Positions 8,216 through 13,923 of a DNA stretch of 13,923 bases are shown here, in pieces. Both the position numbers and the translations under genes were made by a program. The stretch is from CAVSMC01 sp963798655 (GTDB lineage Bacteria > Pseudomonadota > Gammaproteobacteria > Burkholderiales > Casimicrobiaceae), in contig CAWCUH010000021.1 of NCBI GenBank assembly GCA_963798655.1, forward strand, positions 1-13,923. Reading direction: 5' to 3'. Below the pieces are notes generated by a model. That model did no database searches, had not been told where the DNA came from, and saw only the letters and a list, made by a program, of their open reading frames with translations. Position 1 is the stretch's first letter; each line of letters begins with the position of its first letter.

Positions 8216-8633
8216 GCTGACTCCTGAAGAATTCTTTCGCGTGTTCGAGTCGCGATGCGCGCTCGCCGCGTTGTTCGGGGATGGACGCAATACTGCAAAG
8301 CGCATGCCGATGCACGAACGCGCAGTGTCGGCCGCACTCTGGTGCTCGCCTCGGCCGCGTGCGGAGGATGTGCACGTCGCTTTGGAAACACGACATCGCA
8401 CCCGAGCAATGTTTACCGGACATCCGTGCAAAGGTCCGCACAAGATGCGGTGATGGCGCGCGAGCCGAAGGTTGCAAGTCCGCCGAAGTGTTGATCCGTC
8501 GAGGGGAATCGGCTTTACGCGCGTGGCGGTTGTGGGCATTGCCCGGCGTGCCGCATGCACGCCGTCGCTTGGCACCAAACCTGCTAGCCCATATCCGCTG
8601 TCGTCCGAAAACTCATTGCACAAAGGAGCCATG
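8216..8633. promoter_or_regulatory. Divergent intergenic region between the glycan operon and the serine-rich lipoprotein
   Basis: About 415 bases without a convincing gene. Short open frames cross it on both strands but lack ribosome sites, family motifs and coding-like composition. The left border carries the AGGAG site of the GT4 gene and the right border the AAAGGAG site of the lipoprotein. The region is less GC-rich in places (around 8395-8460) than the genes. It must hold the promoters for both directions; only one candidate, plus strand at 8569-8597, can be proposed. I see no clear operator repeat. Confidence 0.6.
8569..8597 (+). promoter_or_regulatory. Possible sigma-70 promoter for the serine-rich lipoprotein
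   Basis: TTGGCA at 8569-8574 is followed, after a 17-base spacer, by TATCCG at 8592-8597. The -35 box has five of six consensus bases, the -10 box only about three. Transcription would start near 8604, about 20 bases before the ribosome site at 8622-8628. The spacing is right but the -10 is weak, so this is a tentative call. Confidence 0.3.
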
Positions 8634-9023
8634 ATGAATCGGTTCATGATGACCGCCGCCGCAGCCGCCGTAGTCGCCGCGCTCGTCGGCTGCCAGCAAA
8701 AACAGGAAACCACGCCTACGACGCCGCCCGCATCCAGCAGCTCTTCGAGTACAACGACGCCTGCGACTCCGCCGTCGTCGAGCGCGTCTTCGTCGACCTC
8801 GCCGTCGTCGTCGTCGACGTCGAGCTCTTCGTCGACCGACACGTCGTCGACGCCGAGCTCCACCGCTTCGTCGAGCTCGTCGCCGAGCTCGATGTCGCCG
8901 CCGAGCTCCTCGTCCTCGTCGTCGAGTTCGCCTTCGTCGATGTCCCCCAGCTCGTCCGCTTCGACGTCGAGCTCGTCGGCAAGCGACGCAACGAAGGCGG
9001 ACTCGAAGGACAAGGGCAAGTAA
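8634..9023 (+). CDS. Serine-rich low-complexity lipoprotein
   Basis: A 129-residue protein with a short lipoprotein signal: Arg3, an alanine/valine core, and lipobox L-V-G-C with Cys20 as the lipidated residue. A Gln/Thr/Pro spacer follows, then about 85 residues made almost only of Ser with scattered Thr, Pro, Ala and Met, including two copies of SSPSSMSP. The tail is charged, ADSKDKGK. AAAGGAG at 8622-8628 lies 5 nt before this ATG; a Met one codon earlier (8631) is also possible but only 2 nt from the site. The serine tract is coded mainly by TCG and AGC, making a DNA repeat tract. I do not recognise a named family. By analogy with Ser/Pro/Thr-rich linkers, it may be a flexible spacer anchored in the outer membrane or a target of glycosylation, but this is inference. 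It is separated by 129 bases and a hairpin from the next gene. Confidence 0.8.
   Translation: MNRFMMTAAAAAVVAALVGCQQKQETTPTTPPASSSSSSTTTPATPPSSSASSSTSPSSSSTSSSSSTDTSSTPSSTASSSSSPSSMSPPSSSSSSSSSPSSMSPSSSASTSSSSASDATKADSKDKGK
8730..8990 (+). repeat. TCG/AGC low-complexity tract inside the lipoprotein gene
   Basis: The DNA is built from irregular runs of TCG and AGC triplets with ACG, CCG and TTC mixed in, all in the serine frame. The antisense reading is an Asp/Glu-rich open frame, a trivial effect of the CGA/GAC complement. Such tracts are prone to slippage in steps of three, so length may vary between strains without breaking the frame. Confidence 0.75.
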
Positions 9024-9056
9024 CCGCTGCACTGCCGCTAGCCCGGAAGCAACACT

Positions 9057-9080
9057 GGCGGGCGGCTCGCGCCGTCCGCC
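9057..9080. terminator. Strong GC hairpin between the lipoprotein and DUF883 genes
   Basis: GGCGGGCGGC (9057-9066) pairs with GCCGTCCGCC (9071-9080): a 10-base-pair stem with one G-U pair and a TCGC tetraloop. No T-run follows on either strand, so it is not a classical intrinsic terminator. It may act as a weak terminator, an mRNA 3'-end stabiliser for the lipoprotein message, or a REP-like element. The structure itself is certain from the sequence, the role is not. Confidence 0.45.
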
Positions 9081-9152
9081 GCGTCGAACGCTCGCGCGCA
9101 GCGCGGGCGAAGACGCTTCACACATGCGCACCGCTCTCGACGAGGAACGTTT

Positions 9153-9443
9153 ATGGCAATCGACACGACGGAAACAGGTGAACGCGCCGTTGAACGCGGC
9201 AGCCGAATTGCGGATGAACTCGCCGGCACCACGCGCAACGCCGTCGACGACGTCGCGCCGCGCACGCGCAAGACGGTCGATCAGGTCGCCGAGGGCGCGG
9301 CCGACGTCGCCGACCGGTTGGGGAGCCAGGCCAACGAGGCACTCGAACAGGCTCTGCGGTACACTTCGGCACATCCGTTGCAGGCGCTCGCCGTCGTGCT
9401 GGTGGCGGGGTTTGTCGTCGGGCGCCTGTCGCGGCGTTATTGA
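9153..9443 (+). CDS. ElaB/YqjD/DUF883 family membrane-anchored protein
   Basis: A 96-residue protein. Residues 1-68 are a charged, helix-forming segment with regular Ala/Val/Asp spacing (coiled-coil-like). The C-terminus is YTSAHPLQALAVVLVAGFVVGRLSRRY-like, i.e. a His-Pro turn, one membrane helix with small residues (GFVVG) and a terminal basic LSRRY motif. This arrangement is typical for DUF883 proteins; E. coli YqjD and ElaB bind inactive ribosomes at the inner membrane in stationary phase (family knowledge, not shown here). The ATG at 9153 has a GAGGA ribosome site about 7 nt upstream. Its TGA overlaps the TTG start of the next glycosyltransferase, an unusual partner for this family. Confidence 0.88.
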   Translation: MAIDTTETGERAVERGSRIADELAGTTRNAVDDVAPRTRKTVDQVAEGAADVADRLGSQANEALEQALRYTSAHPLQALAVVLVAGFVVGRLSRRY

Positions 9444-10615
9444 CGAATAACGGCGCGCGGGCGAAGCCGCGGCTCGGCGCCGCACCGCGCGTGCACGTTC
9501 TCGACACCACGATGCTCTACTCGCCTAACGGCGGGGGTGTTGTTCGCTATTTGCTCGCCAAGCGCCGATGGCTGATGCGCCGAACGCGCATGCGCCATTC
9601 GCTGCTCGTGCCCGGCGAGCGAAACGGGATGGGACTGCACGGCGAGACGTTCGTGCACTGCCGCCCTGTGCCGGGACTGCGCTCGCGCGTGCCGCTCGAT
9701 ACCGGCCGCTGGAGCCGGCTGATCGCCGAGCACGGACCGGACGTCGTGGAAGTGGGCGATCCCGGACCGGTGGCGATCGCCGCCTTCCGCGCACGTCGCG
9801 TGTCGGGTACGCCGGTGATTGCCTTCTGCCACACCGACCTCGTGCGCGACGCGCGCTCGCGCTATGGCAGCGTCGCCGGCCGCACGATGAAGACGTACGC
9901 CTGCCGTGTGTTCGGCAACGCCGACCGCGTGCTCGCGCCGAGCGAGTACATGAAGCAGCGGCTGGTCGAATGGGGCGTGCACGATGTCGCCGTGTGCCCG
10001 CTCGGCGTCGACGCCGAGCTCTTTCATCCGTCGCGCCGCCATCGCGCGCTGCGCGAGAAGCTCGGTCTCCCGCGCGACGCGCGACTGTGCGTATTTGCCG
10101 GCCGCTTCGCGCCGGCGAAGAACATGCCGCTGCTCGTAGAGGCGTTTCGACGACTCGGCAAGCCGTATCACCTCCTGCTGATCGGCAGCGGGCCGTGCCT
10201 GCCGCCGCTGCCGGCGAACGTGACCGTGCTTCCATTCGAGCGCGATCCGAAGCGGCTGGCGGCGATCGTCGGCGGCGTCGATGCGTTCGTGCAGGCCGGC
10301 GAGCGCGAAAGCTTCGGTCTTGCGCTGGTCGAGGCCATGGCGTGCGGCGTACCCATCGTGGCGGCCGCCGACGGCGCTGCGCCGGAGATCGTCACGCCGG
10401 ACTGCGGCGTGCTCGTTCGAGCCGGCAGCGCGAGCGATCTCGCTGCGGGCGTTGCCGTGCTCTACGATCGCGATCGCGAAGCGCTCGGGGATGCCGCGCG
10501 CGCGCGCGCCGAGCGAAACTTCGGCTGGGACCGTGTATTCCGCCGCCTGCTGCAGCAGTACGCGACCGTCGTGCACGGACCGGCCGCACGCGCGCTGCGA
10601 GAGCAGATCGCATGA
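9440..10615 (+). CDS. GT4 family glycosyltransferase (TTG start)
   Basis: A 391-residue GT-B enzyme. The N-domain has RVHVLDTTMLYSPNGGGVVR (17-36) with the glycine loop, then FCHTDL (129-134) and APSEYMK (166-172). The donor domain has VFAGRFAPAKNMPLLVEA (218-235; Arg222, Lys227) and GERESFGLALVEAMACGVP with the EX7E pair Glu290/Glu298. Family knowledge: cytoplasmic retaining sugar transferase; DUF1972/GDP-mannose-type specificity cannot be read. The TTG at 9440 overlaps the DUF883 stop (TTGA) and lacks a ribosome site, which fits coupling. A GTG at 9491 (codon 18), directly before the first conserved strand, is a possible alternative start. The gene ends in an ATGA overlap with the deacetylase-like gene, so the two products probably act on the same molecule. 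Confidence 0.9.
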   Translation: MTNNGARAKPRLGAAPRVHVLDTTMLYSPNGGGVVRYLLAKRRWLMRRTRMRHSLLVPGERNGMGLHGETFVHCRPVPGLRSRVPLDTGRWSRLIAEHGPDVVEVGDPGPVAIAAFRARRVSGTPVIAFCHTDLVRDARSRYGSVAGRTMKTYACRVFGNADRVLAPSEYMKQRLVEWGVHDVAVCPLGVDAELFHPSRRHRALREKLGLPRDARLCVFAGRFAPAKNMPLLVEAFRRLGKPYHLLLIGSGPCLPPLPANVTVLPFERDPKRLAAIVGGVDAFVQAGERESFGLALVEAMACGVPIVAAADGAAPEIVTPDCGVLVRAGSASDLAAGVAVLYDRDREALGDAARARAERNFGWDRVFRRLLQQYATVVHGPAARALREQIA

Positions 10616-11454
10616 GCGCTCAGCTGCGGCCGCTCGTCGCGGTCGAGCTGCACGACGTCGCGCCGGCGACCTGGCCGCAATGCCGTGCGCTGCTCGACAT
10701 GCTCGACTCGATCGGCGCGCGTCACGTGACGCTGCTCGTCGTCCCCTTCTACCATCGCACCGTTGCGATCGATCGATCGCCGGCATTCATCGACGCGATC
10801 GGGCGACGCCTCGCGCACGGCGACGAGGCGGCCGTGCACGGCTTCGTCCATCTCGATGAGGCGCCATCGCCGCGCACACCGCGCGGCTTTGTCGCGCGCC
10901 GTTTGCTCACGCGATGCGAAGGCGAGTTTGCCGCGCTCGGGCACGACGACGCGAGCGCGCGCATCGACGCGGCGCTCGAATGCTGGCGACGCGCCGGATT
11001 ACCGCTCACCGGCTTCGTCCCGCCCGCGTGGCTCGCAAGCGACGGGGCGCGCGCCGCGATCGAGCGCGCTGGATCCTTTCGCTACGTGTCGCTTCGTCGC
11101 GCGCTCGTCGGACTCCCGCACGGACGCACGAGCGCCACCGACGTGCTGTGGTACAGCCCGACGTCGGCGGTGCGCCGATCGATGTCACGCGCAATGATCT
11201 CCGTCGCGGTCGCGCGCGCGTCGCCGCAGCGGCTGTTGAGAATCGCGTTGCACCCGCAGGATGCGGCAGTGGCGAGCGTCGTCGAGCACTGGCGCGACGT
11301 CGTCGCGCGCATGCTTGCGCAGCGAACGCCGGTCACGCTCGGCGAGGCGGTCGCGCGGATGTCGTCTGTCGCCCGACGAGCGCCGCGACCGGTTGCCGAC
11401 GGCGACTCGCGCCGGCGAACGGCTCCGACGCCGTGTCGACGCCGTCGTTCGTAG
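10612..11454 (+). CDS. DUF2334-type polysaccharide deacetylase-like protein
   Basis: A 280-residue protein. VAVELHDVAP (His14-Asp15) is the start typical of DUF2334, a branch of the NodB/polysaccharide deacetylase fold. VHGFVH at 75-80 supplies the two metal-binding histidines (His76, His80). FVPPAWLAS (135-143) and ALHPQD (212-217) are further conserved motifs. Family knowledge: metal-dependent removal of N- or O-acetyl groups from sugars; DUF2334 members are poorly studied. The last 30 residues are very arginine-rich (RRRTAPTPCRRRRS) and look like a basic tail without fold. No signal peptide is visible, so it probably acts in the cytoplasm on a lipid-linked or soluble sugar made by the coupled GT4. 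The ATG at 10612 overlaps the GT4 stop by four bases. It converges with the PRC-barrel gene, with 29 bases between the stops; these hold only a small GCGCG/CGCGC hairpin (11463-11477) without a T-run. Confidence 0.85.
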   Translation: MSAQLRPLVAVELHDVAPATWPQCRALLDMLDSIGARHVTLLVVPFYHRTVAIDRSPAFIDAIGRRLAHGDEAAVHGFVHLDEAPSPRTPRGFVARRLLTRCEGEFAALGHDDASARIDAALECWRRAGLPLTGFVPPAWLASDGARAAIERAGSFRYVSLRRALVGLPHGRTSATDVLWYSPTSAVRRSMSRAMISVAVARASPQRLLRIALHPQDAAVASVVEHWRDVVARMLAQRTPVTLGEAVARMSSVARRAPRPVADGDSRRRTAPTPCRRRRS

Positions 11455-11483
11455 CGCTCACTGCGCGATTGGCGCGCGACAAA

Positions 11484-11933
11484 TCACTCCCAGTAAGCGT
11501 CCACGTCGCGTGCCCACTGCCGGTCGTCCGCGGCGGGCGGCCAGCGATCACGCTCGAACGCCGGAGCGGCCTGAAGGCGCTCGCGGGTGACGTCGACACG
11601 GTGGCAATCGCCTCCGGCGTCGTAGCGAAGCGCGTGCGAAGGGATCGCATAGAGCTTGCCGGCGCCGATCGCGGCGTCGCGGCACGCGAGGACGGCGTAC
11701 GCAACGCGCCCGGTCGTCGCGTCGAGCACCGTCGCGAGCACCTCGCCGAGCGGTTCACCGGCGAGGGTGTACACCGGCCGGCCGGCGGCGAGCCATGCGC
11801 CTTCCGCGACGCCCTGCGCGTGCCGACCGACGACGCGCGCAGTCCGGGCGAAGTACATGTCGTCGTACGAGGTATGCGCCCAGTCGTTGTCGCGCACGCC
11901 AGGCGCGACGATTCCGTCACGGTAGGGATTCAT
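11484..11933 (-). CDS. PRC-barrel domain protein
   Basis: A 149-residue protein. After an N-terminal 40 residues rich in Asp, Tyr and Arg, residues about 50-105 form the PRC-barrel: VYTLAGEPLGEVLATVLD (strand, turn with Gly-Glu-Pro-Leu-Gly), GRVAYAVLACRD, and KLYAIPSHALRYD. The C-terminus (WPPAADDRQWARDVDAYWE) is the Trp-rich end seen in many short proteobacterial PRC-barrel proteins. Family knowledge: PRC-barrels occur in photosynthetic reaction centre H subunits, RimM and many uncharacterised stress or envelope proteins; no enzyme activity is expected. The ATG at 11933 has GGAG 5 nt upstream. It stands alone, 160 bases downstream of the GlcG-like gene on the same strand. Confidence 0.82.
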   Translation of the reverse strand: MNPYRDGIVAPGVRDNDWAHTSYDDMYFARTARVVGRHAQGVAEGAWLAAGRPVYTLAGEPLGEVLATVLDATTGRVAYAVLACRDAAIGAGKLYAIPSHALRYDAGGDCHRVDVTRERLQAAPAFERDRWPPAADDRQWARDVDAYWE

Positions 11934-12093
11934 CGGTACTCCGGAGGAACGATGCGAATGCGCGGGATGCGATACGCCGATCGGACTAGGCCGACGTGCA
12001 ATCGGCGTGCCATCCTAGCGCGTTGTATCGACGTGCGATCTCGCCGCGGCGATCGGACGAAATTGCCGAACGCAGCATATTTTTCTGTGAGGC
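11934..12093 (-). other. Short intergenic stretch upstream of the PRC-barrel gene
   Basis: This 160-base gap carries the GGAG site of the PRC-barrel gene next to 11934 and an A/T-rich patch (12075-12087) near the GlcG-like stop. GGCC-CTTA-GGCC at the stop can fold into a small stem, but on the minus strand it is followed by an A-run rather than a T-run, so it is not a terminator. A promoter for the PRC-barrel gene probably lies here; no clear boxes were found. Confidence 0.35.
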
Positions 12094-12546
12094 CTAAGGG
12101 CCACCGGCCGCGCGTTGCTGCTCGAGCGCATGGACGAGCTCCGCGACGATGATCGCGAACGCCTCGTCGAACCAGGCTTGCGCACCGCTCACGCCGATCG
12201 TCATGCCGCGACGATGAACACCGCCGACGAGCGGCAGCTCGGTCTCGCCGCGCGCTTGCGCACGGCCCCGCACGAGCGACGTGTCGGCGCGCTCGCGCTT
12301 CGCGAGTGCGGCCTTGTCGCGTGCGTAGCTCGCGTAGTTCACGCGCGTGCGGCCCGCGTCGCCGAACGCGTACTCGCCGAGCGTGGTGTCGTCGTCCTGC
12401 ACGACGACCACCAGCGCACGATCGGCGCTCACCTCGGTGTCGGCGATGGCAGCTTCGACGACGGGTCGCAGCATCGCGATCGCGACGTCGACGACGTCCT
12501 TGGTCGGCGCGGATGCGATGGCAGCGGGCGCCGCAGGCGTCGGCAT
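12094..12546 (-). CDS. GlcG/HbpS-like (DUF336) protein, probably with a lost signal-peptide start
   Basis: From the first in-frame ATG the protein has 150 residues. The pattern ALVVVVQDDD, then YARDKAALAKRERADTS, then LVGGVHRRGMTIGVSGA and DEAFAIIVAEL follows the GlcG/HbpS heme-binding-type fold (VVVD.., KA..A..., GG.P...IG.IGVSG, DE.IA). Family knowledge: HbpS-type proteins bind heme and sense oxidative stress, many are secreted; GlcG itself has no known activity. The ATG at 12546 has no ribosome site. The same frame is open upstream to a TGA at 12603-12601 and reads VALSSFAAFM then PTPAAPAAIASA, which looks like the core and Ala-x-Ala cleavage site of a signal peptide. No start codon exists there except rare CTG. 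An ATG at 12596 lies one base out of frame. The family call is moderate; the true start is unsure. Confidence 0.6.
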   Translation of the reverse strand: MPTPAAPAAIASAPTKDVVDVAIAMLRPVVEAAIADTEVSADRALVVVVQDDDTTLGEYAFGDAGRTRVNYASYARDKAALAKRERADTSLVRGRAQARGETELPLVGGVHRRGMTIGVSGAQAWFDEAFAIIVAELVHALEQQRAAGGP

Positions 12547-12600
12547 GAATGCGGCGAAAGAAGACAGCGCGACTGACGCGCGGCGCAGTTGCGCATCGCG

Positions 12601-12801
12601 TCAGTCCAGCACCTGGCCGCCTTCGCCCTCCCAACGATGCACGTCATGCTGCACGGCGCGCGCGCGGATGCGCAGCCGCCCATGCCGCACGAGCTGCCAT
12701 GCGATCAGCGTGCCGGCGGCAGCGAGCGCGAGCAGCCGGCGTGCAGGGTGCCTCGCTGTCGCTGGCGCGGCACCGTCTGCTTTCGGATCAACCCGGCGCA
12801 C
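12601..12801 (-). CDS. Small single-helix membrane protein, unknown function
   Basis: A 66-residue product from a GTG at 12801, with an AGGGAG ribosome-like site 10 nt upstream. A basic N-terminus (RHPARR) is followed by one hydrophobic helix, LLALAAAGTLIAWQLV (about 24-39), a basic stretch and an acidic-polar end, VHRWEGEGGQVLD. The charge pattern suggests an inner-membrane anchor with the N-terminus inside. It lies 31 bases after the GlsB stop and directly before the GlcG-like gene, all on the minus strand, so the three may form an operon. I do not recognise a family; the C-terminal RWEGEGG looks like a conserved tail motif but I cannot confirm it. The reading frame has the high GC at third positions expected for a real gene here. 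Confidence 0.5.
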   Translation of the reverse strand: MRRVDPKADGAAPATARHPARRLLALAAAGTLIAWQLVRHGRLRIRARAVQHDVHRWEGEGGQVLD

Positions 12802-12832
12802 GACTGGAATGCTCCCTGCGCAACGGCGCGTA

Positions 12833-13105
12833 TCAGCGAACGCGTCCGCGGCGGAACAGGTTGACGATGGCGAGCAGGATGATCGCGCCGATCAGCGACA
12901 CGACGAGCGAGCCGGCGCTGAACGAGCCCTCGTTGATCGTCGGCAGGCCGAGCAGCGGCGACACCACGAACCCGGCGATCAGCGCGCCCACGATGCCAAC
13001 GATGATGTTGAGTCCGACGCCCTGTTGCGCGTCCGTGCGCATGATCATGCTGGCGATCCATCCGAGGAGGCCGCCCACAACGAGCCACACGATGAGGTTG
13101 ATCAC
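12833..13105 (-). CDS. GlsB/YeaQ/YmgE family membrane protein
   Basis: A 90-residue, strongly hydrophobic protein with three membrane helices: INLIVWLVVGGLLGWIASM (2-20), a glycine-rich helix GLNIIVGIVGALIAGFVV (31-48), and LVVSLIGAIILLAIVNLF (67-84). The RTDAQQG loop and the basic end RRGRVR are typical. Family knowledge: transglycosylase-associated, often induced by stress; function unsolved. The GTG at 13105 is chosen because AAAGGAG lies 6 nt upstream and the product then has family length. The frame is open further upstream; an in-frame GTG at 13213 would add a signal-peptide-like stretch (VRRLACSLLCTAGGG...), which I consider less likely. The ribosome site can be paired with an upstream segment (see the regulatory entry). 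Confidence 0.9.
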   Translation of the reverse strand: MINLIVWLVVGGLLGWIASMIMRTDAQQGVGLNIIVGIVGALIAGFVVSPLLGLPTINEGSFSAGSLVVSLIGAIILLAIVNLFRRGRVR

Positions 13106-13110
13106 GAGAT

Positions 13111-13193
13111 GCTCCTTTGCAGTGAGTTGAGCCGCGGCGAGCCCCGCGGGGGCCATGGCCGACGCGACGCCGCCACCCGCAGTGCAAAGCAGC
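13111..13193 (-). promoter_or_regulatory. Possible ribosome-site-masking stem in the GlsB leader
   Basis: On the minus strand GCTGCTTTGCA (13193-13183) is complementary to TGCAAAGGAGC (13121-13111) at 10 of 11 positions, with one G-G mismatch. The second arm contains the whole AAAGGAG site of the GlsB gene. The 61-base loop can fold further at the CCCCGCGGGG palindrome (13143-13152). Folded, the site would be hidden from the ribosome. A small open frame of 60 codons (13284-13102) with GGAGGAG before its ATG runs through the stem and ends in a GTGA overlap with the GlsB start; its translation would open the stem. Pairing is seen directly, regulation is inferred. Confidence 0.35.
13112..13118 (-). 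promoter_or_regulatory. Ribosome binding site deciding the GTG start of the GlsB gene
   Basis: AAAGGAG read on the minus strand, six bases before the GTG at 13105. It is one of the best ribosome sites in the window and is the reason for preferring the 90-residue product over a longer form in the same frame. Confidence 0.75.
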
Positions 13194-13315
13194 GAGCATG
13201 CCAAGCGGCGCACGCGCGGGCTGCTCCGCGCGCGGGCCTTATCCAGCACGATAAAAGCGGTCGTCTGCGCGGTCGCACACGCATCGGCTCCTCCGTCAGC
13301 ACGTAAATATTGCAC

Positions 13316-13923
13316 GGTGGGTTAGCGCCTTTTCCATCGCTGCCGCATTCGGCGCGACATGGCGTAACCAGCGCGCTCACTGCGCCATCACGCGCGCGCG
13401 AGGCTGCGTGCGCGGGCGCGCGAAGCGACACATGCCGCGGCTTCGCGGCCGCCGCACGCGCGCCAAGCGGCGCAGCGTCGCCCATCAGTGCGATCAGATG
13501 CGGCTGCGGAATCGTCGAGACGAGCGTCAGGTATTCGATCGCGCCCCGGGATCGGCGATCGCCCGCAGGCCCAGCGTCGGCAACTCTTGCGGCTTGATGG
13601 TCGCCACCCCCGAGGCCGTCCGCGTCGCGCGTGCGAGGCGCAAGCCGCGAAAGGGGTTCATCGTCACGAAGCGGCACGAGATCGAATAACGCGAGTGATG
13701 CAGCGGCAAATGCAAGTCGTATGCCGTCGCCCCGCGCGCGGGCGCGCTCGTTTTTCACGTGGTCGGTGTCAGCGGTCCAACACGAAAGCCTTACCGACGT
13801 TCCGATACTTTTTTCGATATGCGCACGGCTTGCCGGCGCCGCGTCGTCCGAGATGCGCGCCGTCGGAGCCGGCGCCGTGCGCGGTAACTCTCCGAATCCT
13901 TCTCGGCACACAGCGTGTTGCGA
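13316..13923. other. Right-end region without a convincing gene
   Basis: About 600 bases. Open frames cross it on both strands, but none has a ribosome site plus a recognisable family motif. On the minus strand two frames hold protein-like segments that would join with a one-base shift near 13527-13545 (ending ELPTLGLRAIADPG, then IEYLTLVSTIPQPHLIALMG), which may be a decayed or mis-assembled gene. T-rich TTTTTT occurs at 13810-13815 next to the GC stem-loop at 13834-13877. Promoter elements for genes outside the window could also lie here. Confidence 0.4.
13834..13877. repeat. Large GC stem-loop with a 10-base direct repeat
   Basis: GCCGGCGCCG occurs twice (13832-13841 and 13868-13877). Because its core is a palindrome, CGGCGCCG at 13834-13841 can pair with the copy at 13870-13877, and inside it TCCGA (13847-13851) pairs with TCGGA (13863-13867). 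Neither side is followed by a T-run in the sense needed for a terminator. It may be a REP-like intergenic repeat; copies elsewhere in the genome would be needed to show this. Confidence 0.4.

Noticed and set aside
8216..9019. Long acidic N-terminal extension of the first GT4 protein
   Set aside because: It is the antisense reading of the TCG-rich lipoprotein gene plus intergenic DNA; the AGGAG site and family motif place the start at 8215.
12060..12110. Intrinsic terminator at the GlcG-like stop
   Set aside because: The T-run lies on the wrong side of the small stem for the minus-strand gene.
13285..13911. N-terminal part of a 269-residue minus-strand frame
   Set aside because: No ribosome site at its start, no family motif, and composition typical of random GC-rich open frames.
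1..13923. CRISPR arrays, tRNA/rRNA genes, insertion sequences, defence or toxin-antitoxin genes
   Set aside because: No spaced direct repeats, RNA gene motifs, transposase motifs or toxin-antitoxin pairs were found on reading both strands.

Overview
The window is a GC-rich chromosomal segment with tightly packed genes, frequent GTG/TTG starts and 1-13 nt gene overlaps. The ElaB/YqjD (DUF883) protein, the GlsB/YeaQ protein and the LPS-type glycosyltransferases point to a Gram-negative proteobacterium. A beta-proteobacterium of the Burkholderiales type is my best guess, but this is inference and no rRNA or marker gene is present.

Left part (1-8215, all minus strand): an eight-gene surface-glycan operon read from right to left. 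Order: GT4 glycosyltransferase, SDR oxidoreductase, GmhB-type heptose-bisphosphate phosphatase, GT9 heptosyltransferase-like gene (broken by one missing base), NodU/TobZ-type carbamoyltransferase, GT2 glycosyltransferase with a membrane tail, radical SAM protein with a short SPASM-like C-terminus, and a second GT9 that runs off the left edge. Junctions are overlaps of 1-13 nt or gaps of 2-3 nt, so the genes are almost certainly co-transcribed and translationally coupled. Together they suggest a heptose-containing, O-carbamoylated glycan with an unassigned radical SAM step.

Middle (8216-8630): a divergent intergenic region with probable promoters facing both ways. To its right, on the plus strand, are a very serine-rich lipoprotein, a strong GC hairpin, and a coupled trio: DUF883 membrane protein, a second GT4 glycosyltransferase (TTG start) and a DUF2334-type polysaccharide deacetylase. 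The trio may add or trim a second glycan.

Right part (11484-13105, minus strand): small stress/envelope-type genes. These are a PRC-barrel protein, a GlcG/HbpS-like protein whose signal peptide seems to lie out of frame, a 66-residue one-helix membrane protein, and a GlsB/YeaQ membrane protein whose ribosome binding site can be paired in a long-range helix. The last ~600 bases hold no convincing gene, only a large GC stem-loop.

Main points for a second look: the carbamoyl/heptose/radical SAM operon; two places where one missing base would restore a normal protein, which raises the question of assembly error versus real decay; the serine-rich lipoprotein; and the possible translational control of GlsB. 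No tRNA, rRNA, CRISPR array, transposase or phage gene was seen.
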